A stretch of 64,000 nucleotides of DNA from Dioctria linearis (lineage: Eukaryota > Arthropoda > Insecta > Diptera > Asilidae), in assembly GCA_963930735.1 (NCBI GenBank), contig OZ005741.1, forward strand, positions 57,146,701 through 57,210,700. Reading direction: 5' to 3'. The stretch's first letter is position 1; every line of letters begins with the position of its first letter. The notes beneath the pieces were generated by a model, which worked only from the letters and a program-made list of their open reading frames with translations, ran no database searches and was not told the DNA's origin. The position numbers were made by a program, and so were the translations under genes. Of the stretch, positions 55,303-64,000 are shown in pieces.

Positions 55303-56950
55303 ATCAATCAAACACAAACAATATTATACCCTGGATGAAAATAAAAATTAAATCAAGTATGAACTAAAAGTGTTGTATGGAAACACCAAGAATGGGTTGT
55401 CCGATTTAGCCCATTTGTGAAATTATATATTTACTATTTATTTGGGCGCAAAATGAATATCAAAAAGAAACTCACATTTATTTGGACTACTGGATCTTGT
55501 CGTCACCACAAAAAACTTTTGAGAATTAAAATGAATAAATCATTTACTTTTTATCTAGATAGAGGTTTACGAATGGATTTTTATTAAATTAACTACTTAC
55601 GGGATTTATCCGGTTTTTAGGTTACTGAATAAAACAACCACAAATCTTCATTTTCGTGTTAAAAAAAGCGTGTAGCAGTAAATCTTATTCAAGTAGTTAC
55701 AGGAGTATCAATATTAATGTTATAAAATTAACTATAACTTGAAAAATATTAACAAATTTGGCAAAACAGCTCCGGTAACATTTACATATATGGTTGGATA
55801 GCCTATGTACAAAAAATAATAAAAATTGGTATGTACATGAAAAAGTTTTTAGGACCGGGAGGAAAATAAAAAGCGAAACACCTTTCTAAGCCCGGCTGCA
55901 TTTGAACAGAAGGATTTCAAGGATTTCTAATATTTTCAAGTCAATAGAATAGTATCAGGTGGAAACACATTGTTCGATATTATATGATACATTTACCGTG
56001 GACCATGTTTATGGCGATCGGAAGATGGGGTTCTTTGTTCGTCTCAAATAATTCCCGGCTACAATTCGTGGAAGAAACTTTTTTACCTGGGGTACTTTAG
56101 GTTGATCGGTAGAAACCATCAGCGGGGGGGGGGTGTTTATAATACGGCATGTTTCATGTCGATTTAAAGATCGTGCCGAGTACTATCCACTAATATACTT
56201 CTTTTCGATTCAAAAATCTCTACACTGAGCTTTTACAGCCGAAAATGTTTTTTTCCACTCGGGTCACATACCACATCCCAGTTCCTATATTTCGTATATA
56301 TTTCTTCCGTTTTTCTTTTTTATAGCCATTAGTATTCTGTTGTTAACATTTTCTAATACGGACCAAATTTCCACGTCTTAACAGTTCTACACAATCACGT
56401 ATTCAAAATATGTCCATTTTTTCACCAAAAAACGATCATTTTCATTTTTAAAAAGGACTAATTCTGTTTTTTTGCAGATATCTCCGAAACTTTTTATCGG
56501 ACTCAAAAAATAATTAAATATCTAATTAGGGAACGAAATGTACATAGCTGAGATTTCATCCTATACAGACAAGGTTTAACGTGCACATTAAAATTGTCAT
56601 AGCACATCTTCTGTACTGGAAGACGACCAAATTGACCATTATTTAAAATTTTATGCACACCAAAACCCATATTTCTCTTCAGATGAGTCAGTACTCAGCA
56701 AAAGTTTCAATTTAGATATCAGCGAGCCTACAGATAATAAAATTTACTATGCGTAGGTTTGTATCCTAAAAGTGAGAAAATTCATATAAAATTATCCTAG
56801 CGTAAAATACAGGACCCAACATGCGACAACTTATGACGAAAAATGAATATTTGCAGTTCAAATAAATTGAAAATTTTTAACGAGAAGTGACTCTCCTAAA
56901 TTTTTTTTTTCACATAATTGTTAAAATGGTAGTAATTGTTTGTACCGGGT
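55303..56950. repeat. spacer with diverged dispersed repeats
   Basis: 55375-55450 (ATGGAAACACCAAGAATGGG, TTGTCCGATTTAGCCCATTT) resembles 26030-26100. 56010-56360 is a diverged relative of the interior of the 52177-52984 element (TTCGTGGAAGAAACTTTTTT, CGTGCCGAGTACTATCCACT, CCACTCGGGTCACATACCAC). A G-run lies at 56126-56135. No genes. Confidence 0.55.
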
Positions 56951-57100
56951 GTTCAATATTTATAAGAAATTAAGGAAATGGTTGTTTTTCGGGGTTCTCC
57001 GGTATAAAACGGCTTGTTTTTTTAATGCAGCTTTATTTGGGCGGCAAAGTTTCGGGTCAGGTTTGACCCATCATCAGGCCCTGTGTTAAATTAACAAAGA
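56951..57100 (-). repeat. single copy of the hammerhead-like repeat family
   Basis: On the minus strand: CCTGATGATGGGTCAAACCT then GACCCGAAACTTTGCCGCCC, AAATAAAGC, and TATACCGGAGAACCCCGAAA. The CTGATGA, 5-bp stem (GGGTC/GACCC) and GAAAC order resembles a hammerhead core. Downstream TATACCGGAGAA.CC matches the repeat at 41441-42227. Confidence 0.6.
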
Positions 57101-57408
57101 TAGAAAAAAATATTTATTTATTTTATTGTACACTATAGAGCTATCAGAAAAATCTGAATTAAATTAATTAAAATAAGGAGTAAAAAAGAAAGAAATGAAA
57201 TGAATGAGAAACCTTATGGATATTGGATATATGAAGTACAAATATACAAATATAAAAAATATAAGTTGTAAAAATGTGAGAAAATCCTCTGAGGAACTAA
57301 AAAGACATCTACACAATACACTAAAAACTTACGTAGAGCTAATCTGGTGATGATGATAGAGATATTTACATCTTGTTTTAAAAATGTCGCTCACACATAA
57401 ATATATGT
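57101..57408. other. no gene recognised
   Basis: AT-rich spacer before the solo LTR. Confidence 0.4.
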
Positions 57409-57782
57409 TGTTACGAGCGTGGTCTTAGCTCGTTATTTAAAAACACAATATTTCAGATATAATTCAAAAGTTCTTTCTTTATTTAACTTTACCGTTTACT
57501 CTCACAAATTCACAAATAATTATCAAATCAACTCTTTATAGTTATCGCTAGTACTGTACTTCTAATTATCGCAATCCAAGTAGTTTACTTCGTTCACTTG
57601 ACTGTCTGAAATAATACTCCGCCTCCTGGATGTGATTAGCGCCGTATTTATACTCTACAAATTATACTAGAACCTTCATGAATATTCCGTTTTCCGAACC
57701 CATAGTTTACTAGGATGTCACTAACCTAAAGTTGTTTCCATTTCCAACAGATGTCGCTTGTGTCACTTTGTGGCACGTAACA
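57409..57782 (-). mobile_element. second solo LTR of the Gypsy family
   Basis: 374 bases, reverse orientation, TGTTACG...CGTAACA. It is closer to the 46119 LTR in its first 200 bases than the 50897 copy is. Flanks are ATGT on the left and ATAT on the right, i.e. a 4-bp duplication with one mismatch. Confidence 0.93.
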
Positions 57783-58299
57783 ATATATAAAATATACACT
57801 CAGTAGGTAGATCCTGCGAGGTTAGGCGGTGGAGGTAAAAGAGGCAAAATTTGCAGATTTGATTGTAATTGCCGCATCTACATATGATGATTTCCCTAAC
57901 ATCCCACCACAGACACCATCAGTGAAAAAATAAATACATTTACATTGCAATATGATAGGGCAGTAGCCATAATGACTACTTTCTGCATTACGTATGAAAC
58001 AATATTTACCCTGATTATAAAATATGCAGCCGGCATTAGTGAAATAAGCTTTCCTTCGGATGTCGATGCTGGGATATTACTTTTCATCGAAATTACACTG
58101 CATTACATTCACATTCAATGCCATTTGTAAGGTCAATTTCGTAATATTTAGGGCGCTTTCTTTCTGTTAAAAATTTTAAGAAACTGTTACTATTAATTGA
58201 AAACACAAGGCAAATCATTATCTTACTAACTTACTAACCAAGAAAAACTATTATTATTATTTTGAATCTTTGCGAAAAACCATTACAAGGTACGTTAAA
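57783..58299. other. no gene recognised
   Basis: Spacer with incidental overlapping frames on both strands (57896-58130) and no motif. Confidence 0.4.
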
Positions 58300-59930
58300 T
58301 TACATTCTAAGTTATGCTTATGATACACATGGCCCTCTGTCTAGTATCTGGCTTCTTTCATTTATGGTTATCTGGTAACCTCTTTCAAAGTTTCAAAGGA
58401 AACTCTTTCGGCCGTAGTATCTGTCGGAGCATCTAGGTCGTTAATATTGACCTTCTCGCAGATATTGAGATGACCCACACTGGGGGAAGCGCGGTCATCT
58501 GGCCTTTCCTTTCTAAGCTAGTATCGTTGTTTCCCTCTGAATAAAGAGGTAGAGTGGCTGTAAGCGAAGAATGGCTTCAAGTGCTCGAAAAGATATGAGG
58601 GCGCCAGTGGCGCCTAAACATGCCATCCTTTGCACTGGTGGTTGCCTGCAATGTTTTAGGCCACCAGACGTTCGTTCCATAAGAAAGTATTAGTCTGACT
58701 ATGCCCTGAAAGATCCAGAAGGTCATTTTGGGGTTCAGACCTTACTTTTTTCCGAAAAGCCTGGTGCAAGAGCTGAATGCCCACATGGCTTTGTTAGTAT
58801 CATTTTAAGGTGGCAATTCTAGGCAAGCTTGCTGTCTAAGATTACTCCTAGATATTTTGCTTCTTTGGAATATTCTATTGCAATCCCATTTAACTTAGGA
58901 TATGGGATCTGGAGACTCCTTTTCCTAGTAAAAGGAATCGGCACTGTCTTACGTGGGATTACTGATAGTCCCATGTTCTGGCACCTTCTGGTAACGATTT
59001 AAAAACAGTTTGCATAAGCTCGGGTAAAGCTGACTCAAACTTTCCTTTAACACAAATAACAATGTCATCAGCGTATCCTTGAGCCTTAAGGCCGGTCTCT
59101 TGGGGATAAATTTAATAGCTCATCCACAACCAAGAGCCATAGAAGTGGTAATAAAACCTCGCCTTGTGGACAGCCTCTAGTGGCCATGATTGTTGTGGGT
59201 TCGCCGTTTATGGTAGCTGATATGCAGTATTTCTCAAGTTTATTGTCAATCCACCTAACGATGCAGGTTTCTATGCCTCTATCTTACCCTCTTAATCGAG
59301 TCAAAGAGTGTATTGTCGAATGCGCCTTATATGTCCATGAAGGAACATATAAGGACCTCCTTTTCCTGTGACGCTTTCCTTATAGTCTCTACCAGACTGC
59401 TGAGAGCGTCTTCGGTAGATTTTCCAGATTGGTAGGCATATTGATTGCTATTGAGTGGACAGCTGTTTAGGGACGTCGTCTGAATATAGTTGTCTATTAT
59501 TTTCTCTAGAGTTTTTAGAAGAAAGGATGTCAGACTGATAGGCCTGTATGATTTTGCCTTGCTGAGTGGTTTTTACCCGATTTCGGGATAAAAACAACTT
59601 TGGTTAGTCCCCATCCAGCAATTTTTGCAGTAACGACGGGAATATGCAGTCAGCGTCAGGAGCTTTAAATGGCTTGAAACACTTGTCAGCCCATCTCACC
59701 TTGGCTTCGGTGACAATCTTCTTTGCTGATCAGTAATCCATGTTTAGCACCACTGGCAGCACTGAGGATCTGGAGTCTATGTCGGGGTCGTGGTCACCAA
59801 GTTGTAGAGTGGGAAGTGCGTTTTTAGAAGAATCTGTAGCGTTTCCTTAGTGTTGACGGATAGGCTTCCATCACAGTGGGATGGCTGGTGGATAGTTCGT
59901 TGGACCAGAGTTTCTTAAAATGAAACTCCT
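58300..59930 (-). pseudogene. R1/LOA-like LINE reverse transcriptase
   Basis: Reading 59930 down, broken frames give TKVVFIPKSGKNHSARQ (RT motif 0/1), QYAYQSGKSTEDALSSLVET, a motif-A remnant with GAFDNTLFDSIKR, and IDNKLEKYCISATINGEPTT. RGCPQG and LLPLLWLLVVDELL follow (GCPQGGVLSPLLW in active copies), then GYADDIVICVKGKFESAL across a frameshift. The thumb and post-RT region follows in decayed frames toward 58300. R1/LOA-type wording (GCPQGG, YADDIVI) separates it from the jockey/CR1-like copies elsewhere in the window. Stops and indels are numerous. Confidence 0.8.
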
Positions 59931-60049
59931 TCAGTTATAATAATAATAATACTTCATTCAATATTAATTAGCCTAACTCTTACAAAAGCTAGTATAACTA
60001 TATTAATGTAGAACTACTTATCATATATTCTATCTATGTATTACATGTA
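59931..60049. other. no gene recognised
   Basis: Short AT-rich link with a TAATAATAATAA tract. Confidence 0.4.
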
Positions 60050-61110
60050 CGGAGACTATGGGGAAATTTCGCACAGCTTACCACTATGACATGAGAGGGA
60101 GATTGGTGAACTACCAGAATAGGCCTCACTATCTTGAGAGGAAGTACGGGGATTCCTCGCACGGCGTACCAGCGGTTCTCTTTTAATATTTAAATTTATT
60201 ATTTTCAATGAAAGTAAAATAGCGGATGGTACGGGGATTATTCGCACGACGTAGCAATGTTTTCAATATAATTTACTTCACGCACTTCCCTGGGAGAACG
60301 GCGGATGGTACGATTTATCACTGGGCTTATCAAAAAATGTTGAGGTGGGATCACTAACATGTATATAAATGGACTGCTCGTTGACGCAAAAATGCGTATA
60401 TTTTTGTCTCTTTCCGTGAGATCATACTTGCATACTGGACTATAACAATTGGTAGCGAGAAATTGCTTAAGGTTCAGCGATATTTGCAGAACTGGCAACT
60501 TCATAGTCACAGCTTTCCTACCAAAACAGCATCGTAAAAAATACTTCATTCTACTTATAATTAAAATTTAACAATAAAAATAATCCCAAATAATTTTGAA
60601 GTAAATTCGGTAAATCCCAGTGATGTGTAGATAGATGAGTGAGGTATACTTTCTAAAATCAAAATTGGTGCCACATGAAATAGAAAAATAGACAGGGAGG
60701 TACGGGGAATATTTACATGACGTACCAAAGAAATATCGGGGCGGGATATTTCGCACTACCTCAATATTCGGAGAGGGGTGGGGGTGGGGAAACAAAGTAC
60801 GGGAATATGGCACACGACGTACTACGGAGATGTTAAGATGTTAAGGGCGGATGGTACGGGGATTTAATCACACGGAATACCAAGGAGATGTTAAGGCGGG
60901 ATATTACACGCTGACTTTAACACAACGTACTAGGACGAATGGCCCGAGGATTTCACACACGGCGTACCAGGGAAATGTTAAGGCGGAATACTTCTCGCAA
61001 ACCTCAACACAACGGACTAGGACGGATGGTACGGGGAGTTAACACGCAGCGTACCAGCGAGAGTATAGAGGAGGGATATTGCTCGCACGGCACGCTACTT
61101 TTTCACTAGT
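60050..61110. repeat. degenerate minisatellite, best-preserved period ~88 bases
   Basis: Recurring CGGATGGTACGGGGATT, CACACGGCGTACCAGG and GAGATGTTAAGGCGGGATAT words. The last three units start at 60848, 60936 and 61023 (spacing 88 and 87). Earlier units (60222, about 60300, 60703, 60795) are diverged or interrupted. Apparent reading frames are by-products. Confidence 0.75.
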
Positions 61111-61479
61111 GCGGGAATTTCATGTAGAACTAGTACCAATGAAAAATTATCTACTCGACTGACACTTCCGAACTCGCTGACTAGACTCATTTCTGTGAAG
61201 AAGTCAATATCAGAGAAGTCAATTTTATTCTGCCCATTATTAACATGTTTTGAAGCTTAAAATATATAGAGTTACTTGCTAGTTATATGTTACATACTAT
61301 ATGTTGGTCTTTACCAGCTTATTACAATGTTTTCTAATAAATATTTACAATGTGCTTTAAAAATTGCGTTTGATGAATTATTACCTATACACAGTAAAAA
61401 GTAATTCCGTAAAGTGAGTGGCAACAATTTGTGCCACACAGATTAGGCATTTGTCGATAAGATTAGGGAAAGCTCCACC
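61111..61479. other. no gene recognised
   Basis: AT-rich spacer. Confidence 0.4.
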
Positions 61480-61710
61480 TTGGAAAACTAAGATTAGGCT
61501 TTTATCCCTATAATGTAGGGAATTTTGGTTTTCCCACCTAAAATTTAGGGAATATTCCCTAAAATGTAGGGAATTTTCATATTTTTATTTTATTTGTAGG
61601 GAGCATTCCCTAAAATATAGGAAATTTTAAATTGTTGTTTTGTTTTTTCCCCTAAAATTTAGGGAGTATTCCCTAAAATTTAGAAAATATTCCCTAAAAT
61701 GTAGGGAATA
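61480..61710. repeat. cluster of TCCCTAAAATNTAGGGA palindromes
   Basis: About seven palindromic units (61505, 61533, 61555, 61606, 61648, 61668, 61689) of the form ATTCCCTAAAATKTAGGGAA lie in roughly 205 bases, separated by T-rich linkers. Looser relatives continue to 62070. Confidence 0.8.
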
Positions 61711-62660
61711 GGTTGATAGCACCGCACCACTCTCCACCATAGGTGAAGGTGATAGAAGACCACCCCTTTTAAAAAACATAAGAATGAACTGAACAGCTCA
61801 TTTCTTTTGGTCTCGTGAAAAACAATATATGACTTGTTTTCAAGAACAATGCGTGAATTATATAAACTTTCTTCCTTATATTCAACATCAGCTTAACATT
61901 TCGGGAATTTTACGTACTTTATAGGTTTTTTGGTGCCAAACACCTAAATTCATTGAATGTTCCATTGATTTGGGGAAATTAAACGGATTTTCCCTTTCTA
62001 TCAGAGAAAATTACATTTATTTTTAGGGAAAAACGTGTCTTAAATTTAGGGAATAGTCCTACTATTTTTTACAATGTAGAAAAGGGACACTCTAAAAACT
62101 AGGATACAATGTGTTGTTTTAGGAATTCTAATAATAGCTAGAATTAGCTAAAATTATTGAATGCTAAATCTAGGTCTAACTAAGTATATACTAAGCCTAA
62201 GTCTTAGTTATTATTTACATCAAGTTTGTTTGAGTTCATTGCTCTAAATTGTACATAATTCTGTTCCCCCTAACGGGACTTACCTAATAAGTCTATTGTC
62301 TGTGTCATATAGTAGGTTCCTATTTTGCAGCCATTTCAGGACATGCGGTGGGGCGGTGTGTCTGGGGATTTCCATGTTGTTATTATCCACGTGTTCAGCG
62401 TATTCCTCTATTATAAGGATTAGGAATGGTTCTGAGTATCTCTAGGTACTTTATTGCATTAACTGGCGTGCTTTATATAGTCTAGGGCTAGAACTTCCCA
62501 GTGGCTAAGTGGCTGATGCTTCGCCACTTGTGCAAGTTGTTTATACCAATAAAAGCTTCCAAGCTCTTTTGAAAAGCTTTTCTTGTACAATTAATGCTTT
62601 GAACAGAATGGAAGTAGTCACCAGGCAGAAAAATGTCACGCAGAAGTAAGTTATAAGGCA
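61711..62660. other. no established gene
   Basis: The minus strand of about 62280-62420 can be read as EEYAEHVDNNNMEIPRHTAP and PHVLKWLQNRNLLYDT, a protein-like but unrecognised piece, possibly a LINE-associated fragment. The rest is AT-rich. Confidence 0.3.
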
Positions 62661-63536
62661 ATGCCATTAAGTGACCGCAATGAACGTAGCCAACGGAGCC
62701 ATGGCGCAGAAGTTGGCCAACTTGAATTTTTACCATGCGTTGACATCTGTCAGCTATATAAAAAATATTCTGTTTGGCTTCAAATTTTGTGTGCTGCTCA
62801 GATCATAATTAGTTTTAAAGAAAAATTAATTGTGGAGGTAAAAAAATACCCGGTTTTATATACCAAATCTTCGGGCGGGTATAAAAATATTCAAGTAAAA
62901 TGCAAAATTTGGAATGAAATCGCTACAAGTTTGTTTGCAACAGGTAAAAAGTTTTAGCAATATACATTTTCGAAAATCTAATAAATATTATTATACAGCT
63001 GAAAACTGTCAACGGCGCTGGAAGTCTCTAAGAGACAGGTTCTCAAAGGAATCAAATAGCCGAGATTTACCTTCAGGAAGTGCAGGAGTTAAGGTGGTGG
63101 AGTGGGAGCAATACGTGTGCCTATTATTTCTAAAGGAACACATAAAGCTAAGAAAGTAACAACAATTTCTTGGCAGTGGGAGACGAAAGGGCCGATCTGT
63201 CTTTGGATGAAGACTTCACTATTTTGAAGAGACAGAGGACGTCTTCAGAAGTAGAGCCCATTCAAGACTGATCCATTTCTTTTGTCATGTCTGACATACC
63301 TGGAAATGAACACAGTTCATATGAGAAATCGGAAAGGAGAAAGAAACCAAAGCAGGCGGATCATAATAGTGAACTCATTGAGACAATGGGTGCCTTCAAG
63401 GATTACACCTGAGAGCCAAACCCAAGAGTCCTGTGCCAGAGCTTCTTCAAGATCCGAATCAGAAATTTATGGAATCGGCGGCAGGTATTATTTCGACTCT
63501 GAAACCACAAAAGACGGGCAAGAGCTGAAATTTTAA
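62661..63536 (+). pseudogene. MADF/BESS protein of a second Harbinger-like element
   Basis: The MADF domain begins at about 62810: SFKEKLIVEVKKYPVLYTKS and KCKIWNEIATSLFAT. A 55-base intron (62944-62998, GTAAAA...TTATACAG) joins ...FAT to AENCQRRWKSLRDRFSKESN, restoring the MADF LR helix. VVEWEQYVCLLFLKEHIKLR follows. After a frame slip at about 63158 come RADLSLDEDFTILKRQRTSS, further shifts, and a BESS-like end (PNQKFMESAAGI, STLKPQK). The start is uncertain; an ATG at 62661 is in frame. At least two frameshifts make it a pseudogene. It is tail-to-tail with the transposase fragment at 63681, the usual Harbinger gene pair. Confidence 0.75.
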
Positions 63537-63680
63537 AATATTTAGCCAACTTATGACATGAGGAAATGGATGATTAAGAAAGACGAATGTTTTTATTTAA
63601 TTTGTGGGTTTTATTATACATATATGTGTTAAAATGACAGCTTTAATATATTTTGTTTTGCTTTTCGATGGCCCCCTCTT

Positions 63681-64000
63681 TCAAATCATGAGTGTATCTC
63701 TCAACTCATATGCTCTTCCTCTTGCGTTGTTTGAGCCAATTTTGATTTTTTTAAAAGTTTCCTTCACTACCTTCCGCCATTCCCCTGGATACAGAATGCC
63801 TTCCTCATCTTCGCAGTCAACAAAACGTGGTGGGCTGTAACCTGTGCTTAATTTGTTAAGCATAATAAAGTTTTGTAAAGCAACAGTAGCAAGAACAATT
63901 TTTTCAGCGTTTTCTGGAAGGCAGTGCATATTTGTTCGAAGCACTCTCCATCTGGCAACAAGAATTCCGAACGCATTTTCAATTACTACGCCGGCCCTAG
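63681..64000 (-). pseudogene. C-terminal part of a PIF/Harbinger transposase (cut by window end)
   Basis: From 64000 down the frame reads RAGVVIENAFGILVARWRVL, containing the catalytic Glu (IENAFGIL). AEKIVLATVALQNFIMLNKL follows (VLA...LHNF in most relatives), and ...ARGRAYELRDTLMI to the stop at 63681. The visible 106 codons are open. The two catalytic Asp residues would lie beyond the window, so whether the whole gene is intact is unknown. It is only distantly similar to the transposase at 18436-20220, so it is a different Harbinger family. Confidence 0.85.

Noticed and set aside
57896..58130. Overlapping ~60-codon frames on both strands
   Set aside because: Length is within chance expectation and no motif or splice signal supports either.
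60851..61042. 63-codon frame with internal QRTRT repeats
   Set aside because: Its repeats follow the 88-base minisatellite period; no other evidence of coding.

Overview
The window looks like nuclear DNA of an insect (at least an arthropod): AT-rich and almost entirely transposable-element debris. It holds jockey/CR1-like and R1/LOA-like LINEs, hAT, PIF/Harbinger, piggyBac, mariner, Gypsy-type LTRs, MITEs and satellites. TATA plus TCAGT-type promoter motifs and short host-style introns fit insects. The order cannot be fixed from the sequence. The only confident host coding sequence is a 70-bp minus-strand exon at 10133-10202. It encodes an EF-hand-protein segment of the Kv-channel-interacting protein (KChIP/CG5890) type with correct splice sites, so much of the window is probably very long intron or intergenic sequence.

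Layout. 1-6150: a LINE 3' fragment, a decayed jockey-like LINE (ORF1 zinc knuckles, endonuclease, RT) and a repeat with serial small hairpins. 6331-9190: two minus-strand R1/LOA-like LINE C-termini, one between inverted GC-rich ends. 10133-10202: host exon. 10666-13607: a ZBED5-like hAT element with exact 8-bp target-site duplication, carrying a 353-bp MITE in a TTA site. 14424-20962: a minus-strand LINE split inside its endonuclease by a 2.9-kb PIF/Harbinger element (17462-20359, TAA duplication). The two Harbinger genes lie on opposite strands with exons sitting in each other's introns. 21488-24330: a plus-strand LINE. 24565-25690: a piggyBac remnant. 27033-29900: long inverted repeats and a tandem repeat. 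31195-32250: an R1/LOA-like LINE piece. 32299-33462: a probable solo LTR with a 60-bp tandem array. 36490-38830: an 88-bp satellite with an 811-bp higher-order period. 39290-40500: a LINE fragment next to a piece of a nuclease-like gene. 41183-42437: a foldback element. 43490-47440: an odd TTATATAA-rich repeat split by a Gypsy derivative (43989-46488) that keeps gag and the integrase C-terminus but lacks RT. 47945-49340: MITE and mariner. 50897-51267 and 57409-57782: solo LTRs of the same Gypsy family. 54367-55302 and 58300-59930: R1/LOA-like LINE pieces. 60050-61710: a degenerate minisatellite and a palindrome cluster. 62660-64000: a second Harbinger-like pair, cut by the window end.

There is no operon or pathway here. 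The working logic is nested insertion, and relative ages can be read from which element interrupts which. The most unusual items are the interlocked antisense exons of the Harbinger element, the recurrence of one hairpin design in a satellite and in a separate repeat copy, a hammerhead-like stem that covaries between repeat copies, and the Gypsy derivative with a Lys/Asp-rich block in place of pol.
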